Positions 34,718-47,557 of a stretch of 64,000 bases of DNA are shown piece after piece. Below the pieces are notes generated by a model. It was not told where the DNA came from. It saw nothing but the letters and a program-made list of their open reading frames with translations, and ran no database searches. The first letter of the stretch is position 1. Each line of letters begins with the position of its first letter. A program made the position numbers and the translations under genes. The stretch lies in the NCBI RefSeq assembly GCF_036669915.1, contig NC_089316.1:18223947-18287946 (forward strand), written 5' to 3'. The stretch is from Pocillopora verrucosa. Its lineage: Eukaryota > Cnidaria > Anthozoa > Scleractinia > Pocilloporidae.

Positions 34718-34919
34718 TCCTTTAACTCCCAATATCTCATTAATAATTCTCCTTGCTGTCTGCCAAACGATTCTCATAGTGTAAGTTTGGAGAATTTGGC
34801 ATTGGATCATTTAGTAATCCCATATTGGACATTTTTTCCATTCTTACCACTTGTCTGGATAGTTTTGTATAGATATAGTATGGAAAATTCTGCTCTGGTC
34901 ACTCACGGGAGTTAAAGGG
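34718..34919. repeat. ~200-bp MITE, TTTAACTCCCA family
   Basis: Starts cctttaactcccaatatctc and ends actcacgggagttaaaggg. Confidence 0.85.
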
Positions 34920-35984
34920 AAAATGCAGTGCCGCTTGAGACAGGTTCGACTGTATTTCAAAACTGAATTCTCTTGTCCGCCAAGGTGTGAATAGCCAATT
35001 TTAACATGTCATGTCACCATAATGACTCGCACTATCCTTTTGGCGCTCTCAAATTTTAGCCGCCCAAACATCTCCTGATTTCAGTTACACGCCATTCTAA
35101 GCGAAGAAAAATGAAAAAAAGGGGAAAAAAAGCAAGATAAGGTTAGTTTGGCCCATTTTTATTTGTTTTTTTTTTAAGTGACTTAAAAACTAAGCTCCAT
35201 ATGATGCATTTGTCAAGTATTTTAATTGTGTAATTCAAACAGTAAACGGTACCTGTGATCTGCAAGACCCTTCGTTGCAGAAACATACCATAACAAAACC
35301 ACTCAATTAGAAAGCATGAGTTTCATTGCTTGGATTTATATTTCAGTGGGAGCCCTTTACCATGATTACTATGAATTTAAAAAAATTTAATAAAACATTA
35401 ACAAAGAAAATGCCGCTTAAAAGCGTAAAAATTAATATAAATAAGATAATCACCTACGCTACGAGAATGTAACAACTAAAACTCGAGCAAGCATAATAAT
35501 TGCCCCTGACTTCAAATGGTGAGGTACTTAATCACCAAACTCTGAGGTAATCACATTCTTAATAATTTTAATGTTGCCGGGAAAGCCGTCATAGGTTTCG
35601 GCACCTCTAAAAGCCAAAGACCACCGATCGGTAGACAGTCTGCATTTGGTAGACATAATCTATAATTATTTCGAGAATTTCTCCTGCTAATTCTAAAACA
35701 ATTGGTGAATTTTGTGGTTCAGCAGCTTGGTGTTAAAATGGACCATCACAACGTTATTCAAGAAAATTTTGCATTATGCATGTACACTAAGCCATACTAG
35801 TAAGTGTTTGCCTTCTGATACTCGTTTTAATACAAAGCAAACCTCGCCCTCGATGGCAATTATTACCAATCTTAGCTCGCTTACTTTCTGAGATAAGCAC
35901 TAAAGCAAAAGTACAGTAGAGTGTAAGCATTTTTAACGGGAGGACTCTTGAAAACTAGTTATAATTTTCTGAACCAGCATCGAT

Positions 35985-38815
35985 TTAGTCTGTGCTGCAG
36001 TAGCGGAGGGAACATGCGGGTGTGCCAGTTATGTAGTAAACATAGTAACCGCCGCAATTTATCACTTTGACGGAACTTGACCAGTGGCAACAGTCTGACG
36101 CCCAGTGGAAGCAAACTGTCCCGTTTACCTGACCATCATCTACTGTAGGATGTGTACTATTTAGCCATCCGGAAGCGTGAGTGTTACATTGGTTTTCAGG
36201 TGGACATGAAGTAGGCATTCTTGTACCTGCTGCTCCTTCCAGACGGTACCAACCCTTGAGTCCGCCGTCACAAACCGTGTTTTGATTGGTGTAATTTGTC
36301 CTTCTATCTGCTCCTGTCAGACTTTGATAGTTTTGACATTCTAAAATGGGCAGAGAAGAAATAATTTAAGAAATTCAAAAACAGAGAAATAAACCTTAAA
36401 TGCAATTTATTCATCTAGACAGGCTGGCCCAGTTCAGCTCCAGTTCAGCTTAAAGCTGGTTGAAATGGGGACCTGTATAAACGATAACACGGCCAGACCA
36501 CAACACCGGAAGCAACTTTCCCTCCCCTTTGCGAGAAGTGCGAGGGCTCTCTTTAACGTTCCTTGCTAACCAGTACAGAAAAGATGAAGGAGACGTGAAC
36601 TAGGGTTTATTTTTTTTTATCCGAGAAGAGAAGAATTTCCAAACATTTGCACATATCATACACACATTCTCAGTTACTTTAAGACCCTAAGTGTTGGCAA
36701 GGCCTGGTGCTTGAACCCTTGATCTCCCGCGCAGTAGTCCGGAGCTCTACAATGTGACCTAACCTTTACGATAGAGATCGGAGCCGCGAATGTATTCCAT
36801 CTGAGTTATTTCATTGTGCAGTGATCCTTACTGTTATAAGTTTCGTTTCCTCTGAGATCAAAGTGGGAAACCGCTTCAACAGAAGAACGCAAGATTCGCT
36901 TCAGCTCACTTCACTTGCACAACCAGCTGGATCAAAAATTTCCACGTAGAATTGGTTCTATTTTGTGCAAGTTGCTTGATTACCTTCTGTATGATTATTT
37001 ATCACTACCCGACGGCGAGCTCCTGCTTAAGAGAAGATAGTTACAGGAAAAGCTGTAGGATTTTACACCAAGAAATAAGATACGAAATTCAGATTTCGAA
37101 GACCTGGGGCACTAACCTGACGGGCTCGCAAAGTTGCAAGATCTTCCATCCCCTACGTACGGATGGTGACATGAGCAGGTGAAGGACCCCACAGTATTGG
37201 TACATAAAGCCAAATCATGGCAGTCGTGCTCGCTGCTGGCACACTCATCAACATCTGTTGATATAGATTGGCAGGTTGATACAGATAATAAAGGAGAAAT
37301 GAACGGTGAGAGACTTGCCGGATTTTCATATTTGCTATGAATCCGACGGATGATAAATTGGCCCAGGGATGTCAAGACTTGCTTGATGAAAGACCAAATT
37401 TGACTTGTTATTGAGCATTTGTAGTGTAAATATGTATGCTCACTCATAAAACCTCTTCTACCTTTGCAAGTATGTCCCTCTCCGGAAAAACCAGTTTTGC
37501 AAGAACAACTATACGATCCCAGAGTGTTTTTGCAGTCGGCGTTCTCATCACAAATACGAATGGAGGTAGTGCATTCGTCAGCATCTGTTAAAGAATGAAA
37601 AAAACTCATTTAAAGCTAAAATATTCATTGATCCTCCAGCACTTTTATTCGGAAACTTATTTTTTTTGCTTTTATGTTCTTTTTATATCTCTTATTTTGA
37701 TTTGCTAACATGAATATTCCTTTAATTTCAGTTTTCTTATCGCGAATCTTATGTTAGTTCACTCTGATTTCATCTTGGAAAATAAGGACGCCGCTTTGGC
37801 AGATAGTTATTTTAGAGGAATCAGACATCTCTCGGAGTGCATTTTGAACCTGACATCTCAAGAACTTAGGTAACCTTAGTTGTTTTTTTTTTCTTTATGT
37901 ATGATGTTTTTGATAACCTGCCTACTGATACCTTTATAAGAGGGCTGATACTAGTTTCGTAACCAGGCCTCTGACGGCCAATTTCAGTTCTAGTTACATG
38001 GTAGGACCTGGGTACGAGGTCAGGCATATAAAGAAGTTACTTGCTAGTTCGAAACTAGTCACCTCAAGTGTGGAAGTGCTGAAGAGTGATATAAAAATAA
38101 ATGAGGGAAAAAGTTTATGACGTTTTGGGAAAATTCCAACCTTTCTTCAATATTGTTACAGTCTTTCTTCGAACAACTCTCACCCAGACGATTAGACTAA
38201 CGATCGATTATACCTAGCACAAAGGCTAACAAAGGCTTCTACTTTACTGTCTTACTCTACCTTCTGTTTTCATGTCACAGTGAGCCAACACAGGAGTGTC
38301 AAGTATGATGAAATTCAACCAGTATTTGCCGCTGACCGCTTTTCCACCTTCACTCGCCTTGATTTCCTTACACGAGTCTGCAGGCAGCTCTGGAATGGCA
38401 CCGAGAATAGCTAGAAAAAAAAAGAGTAAAAGAGACACTATGTCTTTTCATTTAGGACAGTTGGCCAAATCATTTTGCCTTAACGCTCACCTCTCTTCGT
38501 ATCTCGTCTGAAGTAATATCTCTCAGAGCTGGGTACAAAATCTTCAGGTCTGGCCTCCTTTGTGCGGTTACTCAGCTCACACTTGTCTTGGGTGAACACA
38601 TAGTTTAAGCTTTGGCATCTGACGTCACGATAACATTCCCGCAAACACTCATCACCGAATGCTGCTCCAATGATTGTTTTAAAAATGTGTTTTTGAAGCA
38701 TCTTACCAAAGATGGAGACTTCACGTGTATTAAGGTAGTACTGAGTAACAACTGAGTGAAACGATACCAACATGAAGAGGAAAACTGGTAAATTAAAGAA
38801 CTCTTGGACTCCCAT
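35985..38815 (-). CDS. Secreted PAN-fibrinogen-like-EGF-EGF-D8C protein
   Basis: Five exons on -: 38491-38815, 38261-38410, 37462-37584, 37117-37254, 35985-36340. All junctions are GT-AG and all introns phase 1; the joined ORF is 363 aa. Exon 1 holds the start [20 protein letters not shown], a signal peptide, and a PAN/apple domain with [16 protein letters not shown] and KCELSNRT. Exon 2 has [20 protein letters not shown] and [10 protein letters not shown], like the first part of a fibrinogen C-terminal domain; only that part is present. Exons 3 and 4 are EGF modules ([18 protein letters not shown], calcium-binding type; [18 protein letters not shown]). Exon 5 is a D8C domain as in uromodulin, GP2 and OIT3 ([30 protein letters not shown]) and ends with the stop. 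No ZP domain or membrane segment follows, so it is probably secreted and extracellular. A possible ATTAAA signal lies at 35826-35831. Confidence 0.82.
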
Positions 38816-39959
38816 TGTGGTTATATAATCTCACCTGAGATGAAATCATGAAGTTTGAGAGCGCAGTGATATACAAATATGTGGCCGTCCACAGAAAAAC
38901 AGGGAATACGTAGTATACGGTACCTGCAGAGGCACTTATTGTTTGGCTGTTTACCAAGCAGTATGACATATCGAACACACACATGACTAGGGGCATGTCA
39001 TGGATGCTACAAATTTGAGGCTTGATGTGTAAAGGCACGAGTTAGGTATGGCACGAGTCGATAGGACACGGATACTAAAACAGTCCCATTACGCGTTCGT
39101 CTATGGCTTACTCAAAAGTTTTACTTATTTTTTTCTAATAAGAAGTTGTCAATGCTTTTTAAATGCAATCCCTTAATGGCAGAAACAGTTTTAACAAAGT
39201 ACGGCGAGCGGTCGTCGTCCCTATGCATGCATGCAAAAAAAGAAAAAACACAGACAACTAAATATAAAGTATCAGACTTCTTTAAGACTCATTCCCTAAC
39301 GTCTTAGCAGCTCTTTATTCCGATCTAAACATTCACGCTAATCTTTAAAAATAGCACACAGTTCGCCACCCATGATAACGTTTATGAAAATTTCCCAAAA
39401 TGATTTCGTTAGTTTAGCTCTGTCCTATCATGATGATAACAGAACCATAAGGTACTTCTCCTATGCTATGAACTTGCCTGAGTGAGTATCGCAGTCTTCC
39501 TTCACTTTTCAAAATCGATAAAGAGATCTTTGGAAACAAATTGACTTCAAATGGAACTTAACTAGTATTGAAAGAAGAACTTTACAGACCTCAACATGCT
39601 TAAATGATAAAATTATGAAACCTGATGCTCTTTTTTTGCCACCTGCAGACTTCCTTTGTAAAAATTTTGGCTGGGATCCACGCAGAATTTCATTTTTCTT
39701 CGAAATTCAAAATATGATATCGCTGTTGTAATGCAAGTAAATGACAACGAAACTCTTAGCTTTATCTAATAGAAACATTTTTCAAAATTCGTTGGCTTTC
39801 CAAAACTCGTTCCTTCTTATCTTTCGTCATGACACAGCTATAATATTGTTCTTGTTAGGAATAGGGCAGAACTGCAAACGTATTTTTAAGTAGTTCATGA
39901 CATTAAGGCCAAACACATTTTGGTCCTTAAACACATAAGGTCCTTAAGTCATGAACGAC

Positions 39960-40345
39960 AGCTGTCTCTAAATTTGGATCCGTTTTTTCATTTTGACAAG
40001 AGGCACTTCTTTGCAATCACTTTTCTTGAGAGTTCTGCTGTGTATCTGTTACATTTTTGTGCTGCTCGTCATTGCAGTCACTGCTGGGACCTGAAAACGA
40101 TGGCTGATCTCAGAAAGGAGCGAGTTTAAGAGTAAAGTCAATTTTAAGCTTTCATATATCGTCCAACATTATCAAACCAGCGGGTGCCGGTTAAACTTAT
40201 TAACATCCTAATTCGAGTTGAAATTTTGAATATTTACTTCACCTGCTTGTAGATTAGTGTCATCAATTATTAAAATAAAAAATTTTTGCCACCGAAGTTT
40301 TTTTTAGTAATTTAATAAAGGCCAGAGAAACTTTTAAAGTTAATG
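39960..40345. repeat. ~390-bp direct repeat, copy 1
   Basis: Contains cacttctttgcaatcacttt, gtccaacattatcaaaccag and ataaaggccagagaaacttt, all repeated in the same order and orientation at 40487-40870. Confidence 0.85.
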
Positions 40346-40486
40346 TCCAATTCAGTTGATTGATTAAGTCCAAAAAGCATTTTATAACACGACTGCTACT
40401 CTTTTTCTCTATTCCTCGTACTTGTTTATGCGCTATTGACCTCCTGTATTCATTTTTACATCAAAATGTGAGACCTTAGATAACTT

Positions 40487-40870
40487 TTCTGTTTCTAAAT
40501 TTGGATCTGTTTGTTTCACTTTAATTTGATAAGAAGCAATTCTTTGCAATCACTTTTCTTGAGAGTTCTGTCGTGTATCTTTTAGACTTTTTCCTTGCTC
40601 TTCAGTGCAGTCACTGCTGAGACCTAAAAACCATGGCTGATCTTAGAAAGGAGCGAGTTTAAGAGATAAGTGAAGTTTTCATCATTATAGTCCAACATTA
40701 TCAAACCAGCGGGTGCCGGCGAAGCTTATTAGCATCCTAATTAGAGTTGAATTTTAAACATTTGCTTCACTTGTTTGTATACTTAGAGTCATCAATGATT
40801 AAAATGAAAAATTTTCGTCATCGAAGTATTTTTTTTTAATTTAATAAGGGCCAGAGAGAATTTTAAAGTG
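40487..40870. repeat. ~390-bp direct repeat, copy 2
   Basis: Second copy of 39960-40345, about 10-15% diverged by eye, with 140 bp of unrelated sequence between the copies. Confidence 0.85.
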
Positions 40871-41310
40871 AGTGTCTTCATTTTAAGGGAATCTTACTTT
40901 CATAGAATAGCGTATACAGGTCGCATGAAATGTACTTTTTTAAGAGAGAATGTCAGCATCCATCGAACAAATTTGAAATATTGTGGCAAGTCGCCCAAAA
41001 CTCGTTTCCTCTCCTACTTTCATATTTTGTAGCCCAATATGTTCTAATAATTGTGGTGTAGTTTTTTTGTGAAAATATATTTCAGTTTTCGAGAAATGAC
41101 TTTTTTCGTTCGACCGCTCAAATATGCAAATTTCCACCGTGAATATTACACGAGTTGTGTGACCTCATGTAACGAATGTGCTAGACCTACGGTATTTCTG
41201 TGAACATAATCCTTCGTTTTATCATCTAAACTTAATCCCCTGTCGTTATTGAAGCTGGCAAAGAAATATTTATTTTTTGGTGAATATTTTTGTCCGACAT
41301 ACTTTTCCTA

Positions 41311-43646
41311 TGTCGAAAAGTAGCATCAAAACAAAGACAGTTTTAACAATGACTGATATGACACAATCTACTGAGCTTCAAGCTTTTATGAGACAAAAAG
41401 ATGGTTATAAAGTTACCGTAAAAATTTCTTTTTGTATTTGTGTTGTTCTATCTTGAGACGAACTCAAAGTCCGGCAAAGTTTACTTGAAGCGAATATGAA
41501 ATGTACATGGTGCGCCTACTTGTCTTAAATCACTACAATTTGTAAAAAAGTCTAACGTAACACTCTTACCTTGTTTATTTATGATTTTATAAGCCGTTTC
41601 TATTATTATATTACGCCAAGGTATTACTTTTTGACAGGAGCTCAGGTTTTGCGTTGTGTTTTCCTCTCCTTCATTTATATCATAAGCTAGTCACGCAATA
41701 ATTGATACCGACACAAGTGAATATTTACCATTTATAAAGATTTTTGTTTACGTTGAATTGAAAATATTAAAATATGTACTTTCATCACTAATCGTTGTTT
41801 CAGCGGCAGCGAAGCAGTTAAAATCGGGTTGTTGCTTCAACGCTACTGAAATTTTTAGTACTCAGACAGGCAAGCAAAGCGTGATGCTCTGTGAATAAAA
41901 ACTTTTAGGGGCCTTACATGATATCCCAATGAGTTTTGTACAAGAACGAGTTCATACCGGTTGCCACATAATAACCAGCGTAAAATTTATCCGAAATGAG
42001 TCGTTTCTGAGGGAGTTTATTAGGGTTTTCATTATAGAACGAAACACTCATTCTGGACGACCTTTTCTACCTGTACAATGTAAACGCGGCACGGCTCTCA
42101 TATTTGTATGAATCCTCTGTAGAAGCGAGGGAAGCATTGAAAAAGACAGAAAAGACTCGTTTTTACAGGCTAATTGTTGCCACTCCCACACGGATAAGGC
42201 TTAAGCACCTTTGATAATTTTATAGCGGTTATTTTTTAAATTCCAGGCGCGCACCCCCGCCCTCTTATGTAAAGGGTCCCCCGGGGGTGCTAATACGTGC
42301 AACACACTTGACATTTAGCAAGGACAAATTCTGATGTGATTTTGGCGAAGAGAAACATGTTTTGTCAGCGTCTAGTTGCTAGTGCGGAAGGGCCCTTTAC
42401 CACCGTGTGCATAATAAAATTACGCGTCCCCCCAGACAGCGGAAAGCCAACAAAATGTTCAGACATTAGTTCAGAAAATTCCGTCTCTGTCTGAATTTTT
42501 GGTATCCTATTGACCAATTCCCAATCGAAACTTAACTCTGACGTCACGCGTAATTTTGCTCACGGTGGTAAGTAGCCTACTAACCGAAGCCAGATTGTAC
42601 GAATTTTCCAGACATCTTGATTACTATCTGTGATACACGCTTGCCAATTCCCCTGACAGCTTTTGAAATCGACTTAACCCTACCTTTACCATGGCCAGAC
42701 ATTTCTTTTGGCACCCTACATCTGCTATTGGAACCACGATTCTACCCAAAACCGAGATTTGATCTGTGAGTAGGGCAATTTGTTAATTCATCGCTATCTT
42801 TTGGCGTCTCGAAGATGCCGGCACGCGGCAAAACAAGATCAACTTCATTTTCTGAATCTGAAAACTTGCAACTCCGCAAGTGACTTGAAATGTCTTTTTA
42901 ACAATCACGCAAGGGTAAGACTTGGTCTTCTCGATAACTAAACCCACAAGTTCCACCTGCGAACGATTTAACTAAATAGCAAATCTCCATGTTAGCATGT
43001 AAGTTGAGACGCTTATAAAACAGATCAGTTAGCTAAATCAGTATGTAGCTTGTCAATCAAATTGACTACTATAACCATACTTTGACTTCAGCCGGCAAAG
43101 GAATCATTGATGGATCTGGACATTTTAGTTTTCTGAATGCAGTAATTCTTGAAAGGTTTTTCTAGATGTCATGCGAAGAGGAAAAAAAACCCATCTCTTG
43201 GTATTTCTGAGGTTGACTCATCTTTAAATTTCTGTGTCACGCTTGTCACGCAACTGATATAATAAGTTAGAGAAGATATATAAACTGGAACTCAAATCTG
43301 GCTAGAATGTGGTAGAGCATAATTAACGTGATCGTCGAAACAGCTAATAAAATCATAAATAAACAAGGTTAGAGTGTTTTGTTAGATTTTTTTTGCAAAT
43401 TGTGATGATTTATGCCAGTTAACGGTGGCGACAAGTAGGCGCACCATATATATTTCATAGTCGCTATCAAGTAAATTTTGCCTGACTTTGAGTTCGTCTC
43501 AAGATAGAACAACACAAATGCACAAGGAAATCTTTACAGTAACTTTGTAACCATCCTTTTGTCTTATAAAAGTTTGAAGCTCAATAGATTGTGTCATATC
43601 GGTCATTGTTAAAACTGTCTTTGTTTTGATGCTACTTTTCGACATA
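41311..43646. mobile_element. 2.3-kb foldback (long inverted repeat) element
   Basis: The left arm (41311 to about 41700) and right arm (about 43240 to 43646) are long imperfect inverted repeats. The outer 20 nt, tgtcgaaaagtagcatcaaa, reappears inverted at 43620-43646, and inner parts such as cttgtttatttatgatttta match at 43345-43375. No transposase ORF in the 1.5-kb centre, so it is non-autonomous. The centre hosts a smaller MITE at 42398-42570. Confidence 0.8.
42398..42570. repeat. MITE nested in the foldback element
   Basis: Inverted ends taccaccgtgtgcataataa...acgcgt and acgcgtaattttgctcacgg(tggta). Confidence 0.8.
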
Positions 43647-45259
43647 GCAGTCGACATAGAGTCGCTACTTTCGTGGCATCAGCGTGAAGGGTGTCGCAGA
43701 GTAAAATCCGATGCTTGCGAGAAGCTGTGAATCCGGCTTTCAAATCCGAGATAGAAACAAAAAAATGTTTGGCGATACAACTCGTTGTATGGCCGATGCT
43801 CTGTTCAGATCACTGTAAAGTACTTTACCTCCGGCACGAAAATATTGCGCCACAGTCTCTTCTCTATGCGGTTGTATTTGCAATATATCACATTCTACAT
43901 TGTAATGTTTTCAAACGACAGCCATCATTTACAGACTTAATTCGCTTACAGGTATAACTTAGCTACCATTTGACCAAGACTTCAGCTACAAGAACAAAGT
44001 TCAGACTTTGAGAACTCAGAGAGAAATGCAAAACTTCAAAACCGATGTGAAAAGCGCCATGAGCGAAATTGTAAGTACCGCCTCGGTATTTCACCCTTCA
44101 TAATTCATTTTCTGAGTTCAGTGGCCCACAGCCACTTTAATTTGACTTTCACGTTTGTTCGTATGCATCGTTTCATGTGCATGTGGGTGCTTTTCTAAGA
44201 GTAGAGTTCAGTTTCATCAGGGAAGTGGAAGTTTTGATTTTAGTTGCACATTCTGATTCCCTTTATCACAGTATTCAATGACTCATTTACTTAGAGCTAT
44301 ATCTCGTTCAGGTAGCTTCTTTTTTTTTTCGGTCCGTAACACGTCATGGCTGCATCACTGGTTTCATGATTCACATCAATCTCGATGACATCCAGCTACA
44401 TAACCTTTATCTTTGTAAAATGAACCCTCTGTGGATTTCCCTTGTATTTAAGGGACCTTTTTAAACAAAAGCGGCGCCTAAGAAAGTCCTCTCATAGAGA
44501 AATGAGCATCGTAGGAGGATATTTCTGGAAACGCTCTTATAGTTTCACGTTCCATGAAAGTATCTTAATTTGTTGGTGTTCCAGAGCTAATTTATTTTTC
44601 ACTTCCTTTTGAAAAGTAAATCTCTTTTGGAAGTTTTAGAGCTAAATAAAAGTTAATGTTAAAATGCAGACAACATGGATATCAACGTTTTCGCTCATTC
44701 TCAAATTTACACGGATGAAATTGAAACTGATCTTGATTTGTGGCGGAAAGGTCGTCTGAAAAAATGTCACTTGCTGTTGTATAATTTCACAGCAAGGAAA
44801 CTGTCCGATTAAGGGCTTAAATAAATCAGGTTTAAGATATTCAACTTATCAGTTGTTATATTCTATATACTTCTGAAACCTGAGAATTATCTGAAACAAG
44901 GTTTTAATAGTGTCAGGACAAAACAGTCTTTTTTAGTGGATTGAGTTGAAATCCTCAGACATCGGTTTCAGATTAATTTCTACTGGTTTAATCATGTTCA
45001 GCTTCTCCTAATGTTCTCAAAACATGACGGTGACGGCAACGAGGACATGGCAAAACAAAAGCTCTACTGGGTAGAATAACATCTTAGCACGTGCCTTTTA
45101 AAACTGTGTACATTTCTCAGCCGTCTTCAGAAAAACAACAACGTGACATCACCAAAATTTGCGGGGTCTGTAAATGGAAACATCCAGGCATTCGAAAAAT
45201 TCCAGCTAAAACTATAATAATTTATTTTTTTCATATCTTCGTTTTCCTCCACGTTGCTG

Positions 45260-45512
45260 ACTGCTAAAGATTCAACCCAACTTCAACTTCTGCCCGGAAT
45301 CTGAGGGTTACTATCGATAATTGTCTTAACCTAACGGAACATCTAAAAAAAAATCCGTGTCTACTACGTGCACTACCTGCGTTCATTAACTTTAAACTGG
45401 ATAATTGTAATTCCTTGTTGTATGGACTTCCCAAACACCTACTAAATAAGCTATGATTAATACAAAATACTGCTGCACGCATTGTTACGTTAACTAAGAG
45501 GTTTGACCATTT
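45260..45512 (+). pseudogene. CR1/L2-like LINE RT fragment, part 1
   Basis: With one stop it reads ARNLRVTIDNCLNLTEHLKK, then FKLDNCNSLLYGLPKHLLNK and IQNTAARIVTLTKRFDH, the classical post-RT block of CR1/L2 LINEs. It breaks exactly where the TIR element begins and resumes at 47558. Confidence 0.85.
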
Positions 45513-47557
45513 GTGACCCTCTACGGGATTTCAGAGAATGAGGTGAACGCACGCACACGGCACGTTATGACAAGCTCGCACGCTAATGGCATGACGCGCT
45601 GACCGTGCAGATATATGCATAAAAACAATTGATTTTAGAAAGCGTGTTGTAGCCATTGTTCATATCTGGCTAACACGGTAGAGCATTGTTTCTCTAACAC
45701 GCTAGATTTTTTTGGTTTTTTTTTTTTAAACGCCAAGTTCCTTTGTTCCTTAACGCGCCAGTTTATCTTGTGCAATCCAGCTTACTTTGTTACCTGTGTT
45801 TGTCAGCTTCTTAGTAAATTATTTTGAGAATGATGTTTGTACAGTGTATTACTTATAAAATATAGGCGAAAATGAAGATCTTCTGTCCTATCCGAAAGTT
45901 GTAATACAAAAGGAAACATTCACGGCAAATCACGGCTCTTTCCCTCAGGATTTTCTCAAGGAATTCAGACCGCACGACGTGTTTCACAAGGTCCAGAGGA
46001 GCTCAGTTTGAACACATTAATTACTTTTTAAAACTTAGTTCTAACCTTGTAATATATAAATCCCTGTAGCTTCACGAAGTTAATGAGCGTAGTACTGAAT
46101 CTTTGTGAATCCTTTTGCAGCAGATATCCGGCTCTATGTCCCCTACGCGGTCGCTGTTCGTCACTCTGTGTAAACCGGCATTTTTAAAATAAATAACCGC
46201 TAGGTAGCCGGCGAAAAACGAAGCTTTCCGAGCGAAGCCGGGAATCATTTACTGTTCGCCGATCATGGCATCTTACGAGCTCTTAGTCTTTAGCACAGCG
46301 GTCTATACCTTACGTAACGCAACTGTAACGCGAGGATAATTAAAATTAAAATTTTCGAAGAATTTAACGAGTTTTTCAGTTCGCAAACTCAGCAAACTTT
46401 AAAGTTTCAAACTCCTCTGGACCCTGTGCGTGCACTCACTTGCTTTTGGTTTCCATATTTACGTCATTTACACTACAAAACGTTTGGACGCACAAAGGAA
46501 CAAGCAAACAACTCGTAACCGTTCGTTATCAAGTTTCAAAATGCAATCTCAAAGTCATGAATTCTCATACTTTCTGAACTACGAAAAAGATTTAGAATCC
46601 CTAGCAGAAGATTATTTTAGCACTAGACCAGCAGTTGTGGAAGATGATCAACTGTACGACTACAGTTCTGACAGCAGCGACGAAACTGATCAGGAAATTG
46701 ACTCCGATGTTGACTTTAACTTTTCGGAGTGTGATTTATCTGAGGGATCGAAAGTGCACGCATTTGGTGGCCAAAACATGTGGATGTGCTCATGGAGATA
46801 ATGCAGATCCATGCAGCTCTACCACTGAAATGAAGACATCGTCGATTGCCAAAACAACTGTGCGGAACTTTCCTCAACTGAACTCGATCTGGTAATTTAA
46901 AAGCATTATGGGTCGGTTAATTGATCAGAGTTTAGCCATTGTTCAACAAATCCGCGTTCTGAGTTATTTTGATTTTAGCTTATCCTAGCATGTAAACATT
47001 GCTAATTATAAAGAGAGTAAAGAAGGCATAAAACTCAACCTAGAAAATCATTTACCTGCCCAAAATAATGCATTTACAAACAGGTTAGGTGACGACAGTC
47101 AGAGGAATCTATAACGCTTAAAGTTTGAGGAATTCGAAAATGAAGGAAAAAACTCAACCACATTTTTAAATGATGGACAACAAGTCGAGATATTCCTTTA
47201 TGCTTGGCGAATTATTGTACTGGATACTGAGTATCGTATATCGGTCAGGCGTATCGATGAGCTAAAAAGCCTTAAAGCTCAGGACGTACTTCTTGTACAA
47301 ATAGAAAGCAACTTTAACTTTAAGAAGCTTGTCCTAAAATTGGCACGGTCACCGTGTCATATCGTGCGAAGTTGCGAGTAAGATCTTAACACGTTCCTTT
47401 GTTTGTACCGTGCGAAGCAAGGCAATGTCTGCGAAGTTAATGAGGCAAGTAACTTATAAGCAGCTAACGTGTTGAAATCTCGCTCTTTTGTTTTAGCGTG
47501 CTGGTGTACCGTAAGTGTGCGTTCACCTTATTCCCTGAAATCCCGTGGAGGGTCACA
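45512..47557. mobile_element. 2.0-kb TIR DNA element inserted in the CR1/L2-like LINE
   Basis: Left end TGTGACCCTCTACGGGATTT and right end (inverted) TGTGACCCTCCACGGGATTT. The match extends about 40 bp with few changes (..TCAG.GAAT.AGGTGAACGCAC). The host LINE reading is interrupted between RFDH and the HWLP block. A TSD could not be fixed by eye. One ORF (46541-46801) is inside; no recognisable transposase, so it is probably non-autonomous. Confidence 0.85.
46541..46801 (+). CDS. Acidic ORF inside the TIR element
   Basis: From the Met at 46541 it gives 86 aa (an upstream in-frame Met at 46430 gives 123). Very acidic: DDQLYDYSSDSSDETDQEID and SDVDFNFSECDLSEGSK, preceded by FSYFLNYEKDLESLAEDYFS. 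No conserved domain recognised; acidic N-terminal leaders of this kind occur in cnidarian repeat-encoded proteins. It may be the first exon of a captured or transposon gene. Confidence 0.35.
   Translation: MQSQSHEFSYFLNYEKDLESLAEDYFSTRPAVVEDDQLYDYSSDSSDETDQEIDSDVDFNFSECDLSEGSKVHAFGGQNMWMCSWR

Larger units (their letters stand above)
18501..36000. other. AT-rich repeat-laden region without a clear gene
   Basis: No long ORF. It holds many MITEs, decayed LINE pieces, the four-fold repeat at 26 kb and one candidate exon at 20.8 kb (all listed separately). Between these I see nothing. It may be intergenic or a long intron. Confidence 0.5.
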
